The notes under the pieces are model-generated. The model had not been told where the DNA came from, did not search any database, and saw only the letters and a list, made by a program, of their open reading frames with translations. DNA of 6,378 nt from CAYMTN01 sp964393335 (lineage in GTDB: Bacteria > Chloroflexota > Anaerolineae > Aggregatilineales > Aggregatilineaceae), in the NCBI GenBank assembly GCA_964393335.1, contig CAYMTN010000282.1, forward strand, positions 1 through 6,378, read 5' to 3'. How positions within the stretch are numbered: position 1 is the first letter of the stretch; each line of letters begins with the position of its first letter. Shown here in pieces: positions 1 to 5,375 of this stretch. Made by a program: the position numbers and the translations under genes.

Positions 1-1
1 C

Positions 2-562
2 GATTCGACGGGCGCTGAGCAGATTCTGGAGGCTCGTTTGGCTGACGACGCCGCGATCCGGTCCTTCGTAGAAAACATCATCTCGCGCGGATTTTACGAC
101 TGGGAAGATGAACTGCTGCCCCCTGCGAATGATCCCGTTGTTGAGACGGTCACCGTCTCGCTTTACAGCGAAACGCGAACCGTTCGCCGGTACAGTTTTT
201 GGCCTCAGGACAGTTATGCGCGTATCCTGGATGAATGCCGCCACTTGAGCGATACGCCGGTGCTGGTCATGCCGGATGCCGGGTGGGTCAGCGCTTACGA
301 GGTCCCGCGCGACCCATCGGCGCCGATCTGGTTGTGGCCGTCTAATGCCCCGTTCAGCTTGCAGGAACTGGCCGATAACGACGAGGCGCGCTGGTTAGAA
401 GGAACGTTGGCAACGCGTGTCTGGCAGAGCGTCCACGAAGACCCCGGCAACACGCAGATCATTGAACACGACAATCGCAGCTATCAGGTGGCGATTGTCG
501 TGCCCGGTTTTTCACGCGATTCAGTTCCGGCCCCGGAAGTAGATTCGCAAACAGGCTCGTGA
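2..562 (+). CDS. C-terminal part of an unrecognised protein, 5' truncated by the window edge
   Basis: The frame is open from the window edge to a TGA at 560-562, giving about 186 residues. I do not recognise the family. A TTG at 38 follows a TGGAGG at 27-32 and could be a start giving 174 residues. However, the codons before it read naturally as protein (ILEARLADD), so I favour a gene that begins upstream. The visible part has no obvious membrane segment. It has an acidic, aromatic-rich stretch (GFYDWEDELLPP) followed by alternating hydrophobic strands (VETVTVSLYSETRTVRRY), which suggests a beta-rich domain. The tail is Pro/Ser/Asp-rich and looks disordered. The pattern 'GF(Y/F)D.., then T.TV.L....TV' recalls C-terminal regions of uncharacterised secreted or lipoprotein-like Chloroflexota proteins, but that is recollection only. 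A non-coding leader of about 300 bases follows it, so it is probably not in the downstream operon. Confidence 0.6.
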   Translation, partial: DSTGAEQILEARLADDAAIRSFVENIISRGFYDWEDELLPPANDPVVETVTVSLYSETRTVRRYSFWPQDSYARILDECRHLSDTPVLVMPDAGWVSAYEVPRDPSAPIWLWPSNAPFSLQELADNDEARWLEGTLATRVWQSVHEDPGNTQIIEHDNRSYQVAIVVPGFSRDSVPAPEVDSQTGS

Positions 563-567
563 GCGGC

Positions 568-585
568 CACGTGTTTTGGCACGTG
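568..585 (+). terminator. Small CACGTG hairpin just after the first gene's stop
   Basis: Two copies of CACGTG (568-573 and 580-585) flank a 6-base TTTTGG loop and can pair into a 6-bp stem, starting six bases after the stop codon at 560-562. GAGC at 561-564 and GCTC at 585-588 could extend the fold with a bulge. No T-tract follows, so if it terminates transcription it is not a classical intrinsic terminator. CACGTG is itself palindromic, so the pairing may also be coincidental. Confidence 0.25.
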
Positions 586-590
586 CTCTG

Positions 591-619
591 TTGTCGGCGG
601 TCAGGGTGGGGCGTAAAAT
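591..619 (+). promoter_or_regulatory. Candidate sigma-70 promoter for the putA-epimerase-reductase unit
   Basis: TTGTCG (591-596) and TAAAAT (614-619) are 17 bases apart and match the sigma-70 hexamers at 4/6 and 5/6 positions. Use of this promoter would give a 5' leader of roughly 240 bases containing the inverted repeats at 690-715. A weaker alternative, TTGCTC (764-769) with CATACT (787-792), also has 17-base spacing and would exclude those repeats. A lone TATAAG lies at 827-832 without a good -35 box. The sequence alone does not decide between them. Confidence 0.35.
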
Positions 620-689
620 AGAGGTGATAATTCTATGCGCTCTTGTGACGTTTTATCGGAACGAGGTTTTGAGCGCCATAGCGGCTGCG

Positions 690-723
690 AGCGGACACTT
701 TTCAGCGGTCCGCTGTCAGTTTT
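690..723 (+). promoter_or_regulatory. Overlapping inverted repeats followed by TTTT, possible attenuator
   Basis: AGCGGAC at 690-696 pairs perfectly with GTCCGCT at 708-714 across an 11-base loop. The near-palindrome CAGCGG-T-CCGCTG at 703-715 uses the same 3' arm, so the two folds are mutually exclusive. Four T residues lie at 720-723. The layout is compatible with an attenuator, a weak terminator or a dyad binding site for a regulator. I recognise no known riboswitch class and no conserved aptamer core. The functional reading is inference; the repeats themselves are seen directly. Confidence 0.35.
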
Positions 724-866
724 CGGGTGATGAGCAGGTGCGGTCATGCTTGTTTGATGGCAGTTGCTCACTTTCCAACCAATTTTCATACTGTTTTGTG
801 CATCCTGTGATGCGTGCAAAAATGTGTATAAGTGTTTCTTTTTCGAATACCTAAAGGATTTTTGTG

Positions 867-1793
867 ATGTTACGCGCTTTTCTTCTGTACTTGTCCCAGG
901 CGGGTTGGGCAAAAGACCTCATCATGCGGGTTGGTCCGGCACGTCGCAGCGCGCACCGTTTTGTCGCCGGAGACACGCTAGAGGACGCGATTGAAGTGGC
1001 GCGCCGGTTGAATGAGAATGGCCTGGGGGTCACGCTTGACCACCTGGGCGAAAGCGTGACCGACGAAGCGGGGGCGCTGCGGGCGACCGAGGCCTACCTG
1101 GCGATGTTGGATGCGATTGAGTCCAGTGGCGTGCGCGCGACGGCTTCGCTCAAGCTGACCCAGCTTGGTCTCGCTATCCGGGAAGAGCTGTGTGTCGCCA
1201 ACCTGCACCGCATCCTTGAGCGTGCGCAAGCCAGCGGTCGCCATATCACAATCGATATGGAAAGCACGGAATACACTGATGCAACACTGCGCGTGTTCCG
1301 GCGGCTGCGTGAGGACTTCGATAACGTCGGGACGGTCATCCAGGCGTACCTGTATCGCAGTGAAGCGGATATGAAGGCGCTGGCGCGTGAAGGCGCATTT
1401 GTACGCCTGTGCAAAGGGGCCTACAAAGAACCGCCCGACCGCGCATTTCCTGACAAGGCGGATGTTGACGCCAACTACGTGCATCTGACCGAGTTGTTCT
1501 TGAGCGACGACGCCCGCGCGGCTGGCGCGTATCTTGCCATCGCCACGCACGACGAAAGGATGATCGAAGCCGCCAAAGCGACCATCAAAGCGCACGACGT
1601 GCCCTACGACACGTTTGAGTTCCAGATGTTGTACGGTATTCGCAGCCGGTTGCAGGAACAACTCCGCGATGATGGGTTCAAGGTCCGTATTTATGTCGGC
1701 TATGGCACCGAATGGTATCCGTTTTTTATGCGGCGCTTGGCTGAGCGTCCCGCGAATGTATGGTTTGTTTTGAGTAATTTCTTCCGCCGGTAA
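867..1793 (+). CDS. putA: Proline dehydrogenase (monofunctional, FAD-dependent)
   Basis: This enzyme oxidises L-proline to delta-1-pyrroline-5-carboxylate using FAD and passes electrons to the quinone pool, the first step of proline catabolism. The 308-residue product has the length of stand-alone enzymes such as the Thermus and Deinococcus proteins, not of the bifunctional PutA. Family blocks appear in order: LDHLGESV, SLKLTQLGL (Lys96), the IDMES strand (Asp130), VIQAYLYR (159 on), VRLCKGAYKEP (Lys183), ATHD (His228), EFQMLYG, and the C-terminal YVGYGTEWYPFFMRRLAERP. In the last block Tyr276, Arg289, Arg290 and Glu293 align with the proline-binding residues of characterised enzymes. ATG 867 is preferred over GTG 864 because AAAGGA at 853-858 lies 8 bases before it. 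No pyrroline-5-carboxylate dehydrogenase is in the window. The symbol putA is used in the single-domain sense. The epimerase homologue follows after 38 bases. Confidence 0.93.
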   Translation: MLRAFLLYLSQAGWAKDLIMRVGPARRSAHRFVAGDTLEDAIEVARRLNENGLGVTLDHLGESVTDEAGALRATEAYLAMLDAIESSGVRATASLKLTQLGLAIREELCVANLHRILERAQASGRHITIDMESTEYTDATLRVFRRLREDFDNVGTVIQAYLYRSEADMKALAREGAFVRLCKGAYKEPPDRAFPDKADVDANYVHLTELFLSDDARAAGAYLAIATHDERMIEAAKATIKAHDVPYDTFEFQMLYGIRSRLQEQLRDDGFKVRIYVGYGTEWYPFFMRRLAERPANVWFVLSNFFRR

Positions 1794-1831
1794 CCGTGCT
1801 CGCTGGCGGGTCGTGATGAAAGGTGAATAAC

Positions 1832-2404
1832 GTGCCGTTTGAGGTTGAGAGCGTCCACTTGGGCGAGATTAAGGTGATCGTTCCGAAGGTGTTTGAGGAT
1901 CACCGGGGTTATTTCATGGAAGCCTACCGCAAAGATCTGATGGCTGGCTTAGGGATTCGGTACGAATTTGTGCAGGATAACCAATCTCGCTCGGTGAAAG
2001 GAGTCGTTCGCGGGCTACACTTCCAATGGGAACCGCTCATGGCAAAACTGATGCGCGTCGTCATCGGGTCCGTGTTCCTGGTGGCGGTTGATATCCGCCG
2101 GGGATCGCCAACGGTCGGGCAGTGGTTTGGCCTGGAAGTCTCCGCCGAAAACAAGCGCCAGGTGTGGGCACCACCGGGATTTGCACGCGGATTCTGTGTG
2201 CTCTCTGATGTGGCCGAGCTTCAGTACAAATGCACGGCGATCTACAACGCGTCGTGCGAGGGCAGTATCTTGTGGAACGATCCGGAAATTGGCATCGATT
2301 GGCCGGTTCAGAACCCGCTTCTGTCAGAAAAAGACGCCTACGCGCAGACACTCGCGCGGTGGCTGGCGTCGGATGCTGCCAAGGTCTTTGCCTACCAACC
2401 TTAG
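1832..2404 (+). CDS. dTDP-4-dehydrorhamnose 3,5-epimerase family protein (RmlC-like cupin)
   Basis: Homologue of RmlC/RfbC, which epimerises dTDP-4-keto-6-deoxyglucose at C3 and C5 on the way to dTDP-L-rhamnose. The 190 residues cover the whole cupin-fold family length. Visible blocks are FEDHRGYF (21-28), QDNQSRS..GVVRGLHFQ (48-65), AVDIRRGSPTVGQW (85-98), the NKRQVWAPPGFARGF block (107-121), QYKCT, and GSILWNDPEIGIDWP (144-158). His63, Lys72, Tyr132 and Asp168 match the expected catalytic base, lysine, tyrosine and supporting aspartate. The histidine usual in 'FAHGF' is Arg119 here, so substrate handling may differ. I chose GTG 1832 because GAAAGG (1818-1823) is 8 bases upstream and the catalytic histidine then falls at 63, as in characterised enzymes; GTG 1823 overlaps that site. 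No other rhamnose genes (rmlA, rmlB, rmlD) are present, so the actual sugar nucleotide is unknown. It probably shares a transcript with both neighbours. Confidence 0.85.
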   Translation: MPFEVESVHLGEIKVIVPKVFEDHRGYFMEAYRKDLMAGLGIRYEFVQDNQSRSVKGVVRGLHFQWEPLMAKLMRVVIGSVFLVAVDIRRGSPTVGQWFGLEVSAENKRQVWAPPGFARGFCVLSDVAELQYKCTAIYNASCEGSILWNDPEIGIDWPVQNPLLSEKDAYAQTLARWLASDAAKVFAYQP

Positions 2405-2418
2405 CGAAAGAGTCTGCT

Positions 2419-3534
2419 ATGACGCTGCGAGGCCGGGCTACTCCCGAAGCAACTGCCGCCTATGCCTTGGCATATGAGGATGCCGCCGAGGGGCATTTTC
2501 GGCCAACCGTCACCGGGTTGGTCGTGTCGTCGATTGGCCTGGGGACTTACCTGGGCGATCCGGATGATACGACCGATGCCGCTTACCAGGCGGCGATTGA
2601 GCGTGCGTTAGCGCTGGGCTGCAACCATCTCGACACGGCGGTGAATTACCGCTTCCAGCGCAGCGAGCGCGTGGTTGGGCGGGCGCTGGCACACGCGGCA
2701 CGGCATGGTGCCGCCCATCGTGCGGAGCTTGTGATCGCAACCAAAGGCGGTTTTGTGCCGTTTGATGGTATGCTGCCGTCCGACCCGCGTAAATGGGTAT
2801 ACCAGAAATACATCGAGACGGGCCTGGCGCACCCGAATGAATTCGTCGCGAATTACCAGCACTGCCTCGCCCCGGACTATCTCGACGCGATGATCGAGTG
2901 CAGCCGCCGCAACCTGGGCGTTGAAACGATCGACATCTACTATCTGCATAATCCGGAAACGCAGCGCATCAGCAACACGCGCGATACGTTCCGCCACCGG
3001 ATGCTGGACGCATTCGAAACGCTCGAAGCGGCTGTCGAGCGTGACGCGATTGCCGCATATGGGGTGGCGACGTGGTCCGCGTTTCGCAGCCCACCCAACG
3101 CGCCGGATTTTCTGTCGATGACGGAACTGGTTGGGCTGGCGTTTGAAGTCGCGGGCGAGACGAATCACTTCGCATACGTGCAGATTCCCTACAACCTGAT
3201 GATGACCGAAGCGTTCGCCCTGACGAACCAGCAGGTGAGTGACAGTTTTTTGAGCCCGATTGATGCGGCTGCCGAGTTGGGATTGACGGTCATCACCAGC
3301 GCCAGCCTGAAACAGGGATTGCTGGCGAGTCCGTTTATGGCCGATCTCAGCCCGTATTTCCCCCATCTGGAGACGGATTCGCAGCGGGCGGCCCAATTTG
3401 CCCGGTCCACACCGGGGGTAACCAGCGCGTTGATCGGCATGAGCCAGACGGCCCATGTCGAAGAAAATCTGGCGCTTGCCTGTCACGCCCCGGTCGATCC
3501 AAACGTGATCCGAGGCTTGTTCGCGGATACATGA
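2419..3534 (+). CDS. Aldo/keto reductase
   Basis: A soluble NAD(P)H-dependent oxidoreductase of the aldo/keto reductase TIM-barrel superfamily; the substrate cannot be told from sequence. The 371 residues are longer than a typical member of about 280-330. The catalytic tetrad is visible: Asp72 in HLDTA, Tyr77 in NYR, Lys109 in ATKGG and His177 in YYLHNPE. The first strand reads SSIGLGTYLG (37-46). Late motifs VITSASLKQGLL and TPGVTSALIGMS correspond to the usual cofactor-binding C-terminal part. Between Lys109 and His177 there are 68 residues, about twice the usual interval, holding an inserted segment rich in Tyr, His and Pro. ATG 2419 has AAAGAG at 2407-2412, 6 bases upstream; the same frame is open far into the epimerase gene, but an earlier start would duplicate coding sequence and precede the barrel with non-family residues. 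It starts 14 bases after the epimerase stop, so coupled expression is likely. Confidence 0.88.
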   Translation: MTLRGRATPEATAAYALAYEDAAEGHFRPTVTGLVVSSIGLGTYLGDPDDTTDAAYQAAIERALALGCNHLDTAVNYRFQRSERVVGRALAHAARHGAAHRAELVIATKGGFVPFDGMLPSDPRKWVYQKYIETGLAHPNEFVANYQHCLAPDYLDAMIECSRRNLGVETIDIYYLHNPETQRISNTRDTFRHRMLDAFETLEAAVERDAIAAYGVATWSAFRSPPNAPDFLSMTELVGLAFEVAGETNHFAYVQIPYNLMMTEAFALTNQQVSDSFLSPIDAAAELGLTVITSASLKQGLLASPFMADLSPYFPHLETDSQRAAQFARSTPGVTSALIGMSQTAHVEENLALACHAPVDPNVIRGLFADT

Positions 3535-3582
3535 TCAACAAAGGCGGAGAAATGGTGACTCCCCGCCCCTATTTCTCGTCAT

Positions 3583-3601
3583 AACCGGCATATTGCCGGT
3601 T
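3583..3601. terminator. Perfect 8-bp hairpin between convergent genes
   Basis: AACCGGCA and TGCCGGTT form a perfect 8-bp stem around a 3-base TAT loop. It sits between the reductase stop (3532-3534) and the stop of the - strand flavoprotein, whose TAA it overlaps by one base. The symmetric position suggests a bidirectional terminator, but no T-tract follows on either strand. A weaker bulged stem (GGCGGAG at 3543-3549 with CTC and CGCC at 3559-3567) lies just upstream and may contribute to ending the + strand transcript. Confidence 0.5.
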
Positions 3602-4590
3602 TACTGCTGCGACATCAGCAGTTGCATATACTGGGCACGCTCGAAACCAAACGCATCGTCGACGTTCTTCTGGCTGACTTTGCCCCGGAACTCGTCCAGC
3701 GACTCGTAGTCTTTGTCTTCCATCCAGCTTTGCATATCCATCAGCATGGACGACAGATAGGGCAGGCCGTTCTCAAGCAGGGCTGAGGCCACCTGGACGA
3801 CCGACGCACCGGCCAGAATCGCCTTGACCATGTCACGCCCGGTGTGAACGCCCGTATTCAGCGCCAGGTCCATCTCAGTGCGCCCATACAGCAGTGCGAC
3901 CCACCGCAGCGGGACCTTGATTTCCTGCGGGGCGCTGTAGACCATGTTGTTTACCAGCGCTTCGTCCTGAACATCGATGTCTGGCTGCAAAAAGCGGTTG
4001 AACAGCACCACAGCTTTTGCGCCGCGTTTTTCAAGCTCTCGGACGACATACGGAGTCGAACTGTAGTAAGGGCTGAGTTTGACCGCCACCGGGATCGATA
4101 CCTCTGAGGTCACGGCAACCACGATATCAAACAGCGCCTTTTCAAGCTCGCTGCCGGGCACATCCGGATCGGTTGCCACAACGTAATAATTGATCTCCAG
4201 CCCCGCGACGCCGGTTTCTTCAAGCTGCTTGGCGTAACTGGTCCATGCGCCGGGCGAAATGGCGTTCAGGCTGGCAAAAACCGGCATTTCAACGGCGCGC
4301 CGCGTCTTTTCGACCCACATCAGGTGCTCGCGCGGGCCACCACTTTCAACGGGTGGAAAGAAGGATGAGTGGACCTCCGGTGAGATATTGGCGGCGCGTT
4401 CCATGAAGTCAGCCATCGTCATTTCGTCGTGCTGAATTTGCTCCTCAAACAGCGAACGAATCACCAGCGCGCCCGCGCCCATTTCCTCGGCACGCTTGAC
4501 CTTGTCCACGTAGTTGGAGATCGAGCTGGCAGCCACGATCAGTGGGTTTTTCAGGGCAATTCCCATGTAGGTAGTCGAAAGGTCGGCCAT
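3601..4590 (-). CDS. Dihydroorotate dehydrogenase-like FMN protein
   Basis: A 329-residue TIM-barrel flavoprotein resembling class 1 dihydroorotate dehydrogenase, but of the subgroup annotated 'dihydroorotate dehydrogenase-like', whose reaction is not established. Visible features are KNPLIVAASS near the N terminus (14-23, FMN-contact strand), FASLNA (105-110), VAVKLSP with Lys171, VLFNRF (195-200), TGVHTGRD (246-253) and GASVVQVASAL (261-271), the expected phosphate-binding end of the barrel. In true class 1 enzymes the strand near residue 133 ends in N-x-S-C-P-N, with Cys as catalytic base. Here it reads EINYYVVATDPDVPG (132-146), so that cysteine is missing and no serine replaces it. ATG at 4590-4588 is chosen because GAGGAG (complement of 4596-4601) lies 5 bases upstream; an earlier in-frame start at 4668 would add residues unlike the family. 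It is transcribed alone, divergent from the copper operon. A role in pyrimidine synthesis should not be assumed. Confidence 0.85.
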   Translation of the reverse strand: MADLSTTYMGIALKNPLIVAASSISNYVDKVKRAEEMGAGALVIRSLFEEQIQHDEMTMADFMERAANISPEVHSSFFPPVESGGPREHLMWVEKTRRAVEMPVFASLNAISPGAWTSYAKQLEETGVAGLEINYYVVATDPDVPGSELEKALFDIVVAVTSEVSIPVAVKLSPYYSSTPYVVRELEKRGAKAVVLFNRFLQPDIDVQDEALVNNMVYSAPQEIKVPLRWVALLYGRTEMDLALNTGVHTGRDMVKAILAGASVVQVASALLENGLPYLSSMLMDMQSWMEDKDYESLDEFRGKVSQKNVDDAFGFERAQYMQLLMSQQ

Positions 4591-4632
4591 TTTTGCTCCT
4601 CGGTAGAAATCCAACACTGCTGATACGTTGTA

Positions 4633-4638
4633 ACTATA
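4633..4638 (-). promoter_or_regulatory. Possible -10 box for the DHOD-like gene
   Basis: The - strand reads TATAGT here, about 43 bases before the ATG at 4590. At 16-18 base spacing the -35 position has no good hexamer; a TTGTCA at 4663-4668 is 24 bases away, too far for standard sigma-70. This is at best a weak or activator-dependent promoter, kept because the box is well placed in an otherwise GC-rich region. Confidence 0.25.
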
Positions 4639-4729
4639 CCTCAGATGGTAACACCGTTTCAGTGACAAAAACTAGAGGCTGAGTATGACGATAGGCACGA
4701 CTCAACCAACCGGCAGCGGCAAATGAGCG

Positions 4730-4758
4730 TTGACAAACGCGAAATAATGGTCTATTAT
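4730..4758 (+). promoter_or_regulatory. Near-consensus sigma-70 promoter of the copper operon
   Basis: TTGACA at 4730-4735 is a perfect -35 hexamer. TATTAT at 4753-4758 is a 5/6 match to the -10 box, and the spacer is exactly 17 bases. Transcription should start near 4765, roughly 45 bases before csoR. A promoter this strong needs a repressor to be kept off, and the CsoR-like dyad begins about 15 bases after the -10 box. Confidence 0.8.
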
Positions 4759-4765
4759 CTGTATG

Positions 4766-4793
4766 TAGCCCCACCCCCTACCGGGGGGGGGTA
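4766..4793 (+). promoter_or_regulatory. Putative CsoR operator (GC-rich dyad)
   Basis: The region reads TAGCCCC, ACCCCC, TACC, then nine G and TA. ACCCCC (4773-4778) and GGGGGT (4787-4792) form a dyad centred between 4782 and 4783, with 8 of 10 base pairs of the 20-bp core symmetric; TACC...GGTA (4779-4793) is nested inside. Known CsoR operators are C-run/G-run pseudo-palindromes flanked by TA, and the left half resembles the Mycobacterium tuberculosis site as I recall it. Its position, just past the -10 box and before csoR, fits autorepression by blocking initiation. Binding is inferred. Confidence 0.7.
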
Positions 4794-4808
4794 AACTGGA
4801 GACAGGGT

Positions 4809-5087
4809 ATGGACGAAAAAACGCGGGATGACGCCATTCACCGCCTGAAAAGCATCTCCGGACACGTCAACGGCATCGTCCGCATGTTGGAAGACGACCG
4901 GTATTGCATTGACGTGATCAAACAAATTCAGGCTGCCCAGACTGCGCTGGCGCGGGTGAGTGAAGGCATTCTTGACGCTCACCTGCGGACGTGCGTTACA
5001 ACCGCCATTCAAGGCGACGATGTTGACGAGCGCGAGCGCGTGTTGGCTGAGGTGGTCGAAGTGTACCACCATACCCATAAGCGATAA
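4809..5087 (+). CDS. csoR: Copper-sensing transcriptional repressor CsoR
   Basis: A cytoplasmic all-alpha Cu(I) sensor of the CsoR/RcnR family. In the apo form it binds the operator and represses the copper-efflux genes; Cu(I) binding lowers DNA affinity. The 92 residues match the family length. The N-terminal helix reads RLKSISGHVNGIVRMLEDDRYC, with the conserved GH..GI.RM pattern. The Cu(I) triad is visible as Cys33 (in DRYC), His58 and Cys62 (in HLRTC), which sets CsoR apart from formaldehyde sensor FrmR and nickel/cobalt sensor RcnR, whose ligand patterns differ. An acidic helix (DVDERERVLAEVVEVYHH) closes the protein. ATG 4809 has GGAG at 4798-4801, 7 bases upstream. It is the first gene of the copper operon, downstream of its own probable operator, so autoregulation is likely. 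The copper chaperone gene follows after 43 bases. Confidence 0.94.
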   Translation: MDEKTRDDAIHRLKSISGHVNGIVRMLEDDRYCIDVIKQIQAAQTALARVSEGILDAHLRTCVTTAIQGDDVDERERVLAEVVEVYHHTHKR

Positions 5088-5130
5088 TGCTCACTCATCG
5101 ATCTGTTCAACATAGTAAGGAGCGAAATCC

Positions 5131-5343
5131 ATGCAAAGCAAGACGTTTGGGGTTCCCAACATCTCCTGCGGTCACTGTGTCATGACCATCAAAAACGAGG
5201 TCGGCGAGCTGACCGGCGTGCGCAAGGTGGATGCTGATAAGGATACACGCCAGGTTACGGTGGAGTGGGAAGCCCCCGCCAGTTGGGACCAGATCAGAGA
5301 TCTGTTGGTCGAGATCAACTATCCGCCCGCCGACTCCAACTGA
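5131..5343 (+). CDS. copZ: CopZ-like copper chaperone (single heavy-metal-associated domain)
   Basis: A 70-residue protein consisting of one heavy-metal-associated (HMA) ferredoxin-like domain. It should bind Cu(I) through the two cysteines of C-G-H-C (Cys13 and Cys16) and pass it to CopA or to CsoR in the cytoplasm. The order of elements is a first strand (KTFGVPN), the metal loop (ISCGHC), helix 1 (VMTIKNEVGELTGV), strands ending in QVTVEW, and helix 2 (DQIRDLLVEINYPP). The usual G-M-x-C-x-x-C is N-I-S-C-G-H-C, so the methionine before the motif is isoleucine and a histidine sits inside the loop; such variants are known among chaperone-like HMA proteins. AAGGAG at 5117-5122 gives a strong ribosome binding site 8 bases before ATG. 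It lies between csoR and copA on the same strand. The symbol is given by context. Confidence 0.88.
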   Translation: MQSKTFGVPNISCGHCVMTIKNEVGELTGVRKVDADKDTRQVTVEWEAPASWDQIRDLLVEINYPPADSN

Positions 5344-5375
5344 CGACCGGACCCGGTTAGTGTAGAGAGAAGCCA

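Larger units (their letters stand above)
563..866 (+). other. Non-coding leader region before the proline dehydrogenase gene
   Basis: This stretch of about 300 bases has no convincing gene. A 92-codon open frame at 576-854 lacks a clear ribosome binding site, ends inside the next gene's ribosome binding site, and has a Cys/Ser/Phe-rich composition unlike its neighbours. The region contains a CACGTG hairpin at its start, a promoter-like pair at 591-619, three spaced AGCGG copies (680-684, 690-694, 704-708) within overlapping inverted repeats at 690-715, and an AT-rich stretch at about 780-865. The likely role is promoter plus structured 5' leader for the three-gene unit starting at 867. Confidence 0.5.

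Noticed and set aside
576..854. 92-codon + strand open frame in the leader
   Set aside because: No ribosome binding site at its start, composition (Cys, Ser, Phe) unlike neighbouring proteins, no recognisable motif, and it ends within the ribosome binding region of the proline dehydrogenase gene.
978..1661. Long - strand open frame opposite proline dehydrogenase
   Set aside because: Shadow of a strongly supported gene on the other strand; the translation lacks family motifs and is rich in Arg, His and Gln as expected for antisense of high-GC coding DNA.
2230..2418. Upstream extension of the aldo/keto reductase to an ATG inside the epimerase gene
   Set aside because: It would overlap the epimerase by about 175 bases in another frame and add residues unlike the family; ATG 2419 has its own AAAGAG.
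2608..3486. 292-codon - strand open frame opposite the aldo/keto reductase
   Set aside because: The reductase frame has a full catalytic tetrad and a ribosome binding site; the antisense product has no recognisable domain.
4591..4668. Upstream extension of the DHOD-like protein to a start at 4668
   Set aside because: The GAGGAG ribosome binding site sits inside this stretch, directly before the ATG at 4590, and the added residues do not resemble the family N terminus.
4774..4791. G-quadruplex or rho-independent terminator at the C-run/G-run
   Set aside because: There are not four separated G tracts on one strand and no T-tract follows; position and symmetry fit a CsoR operator better.
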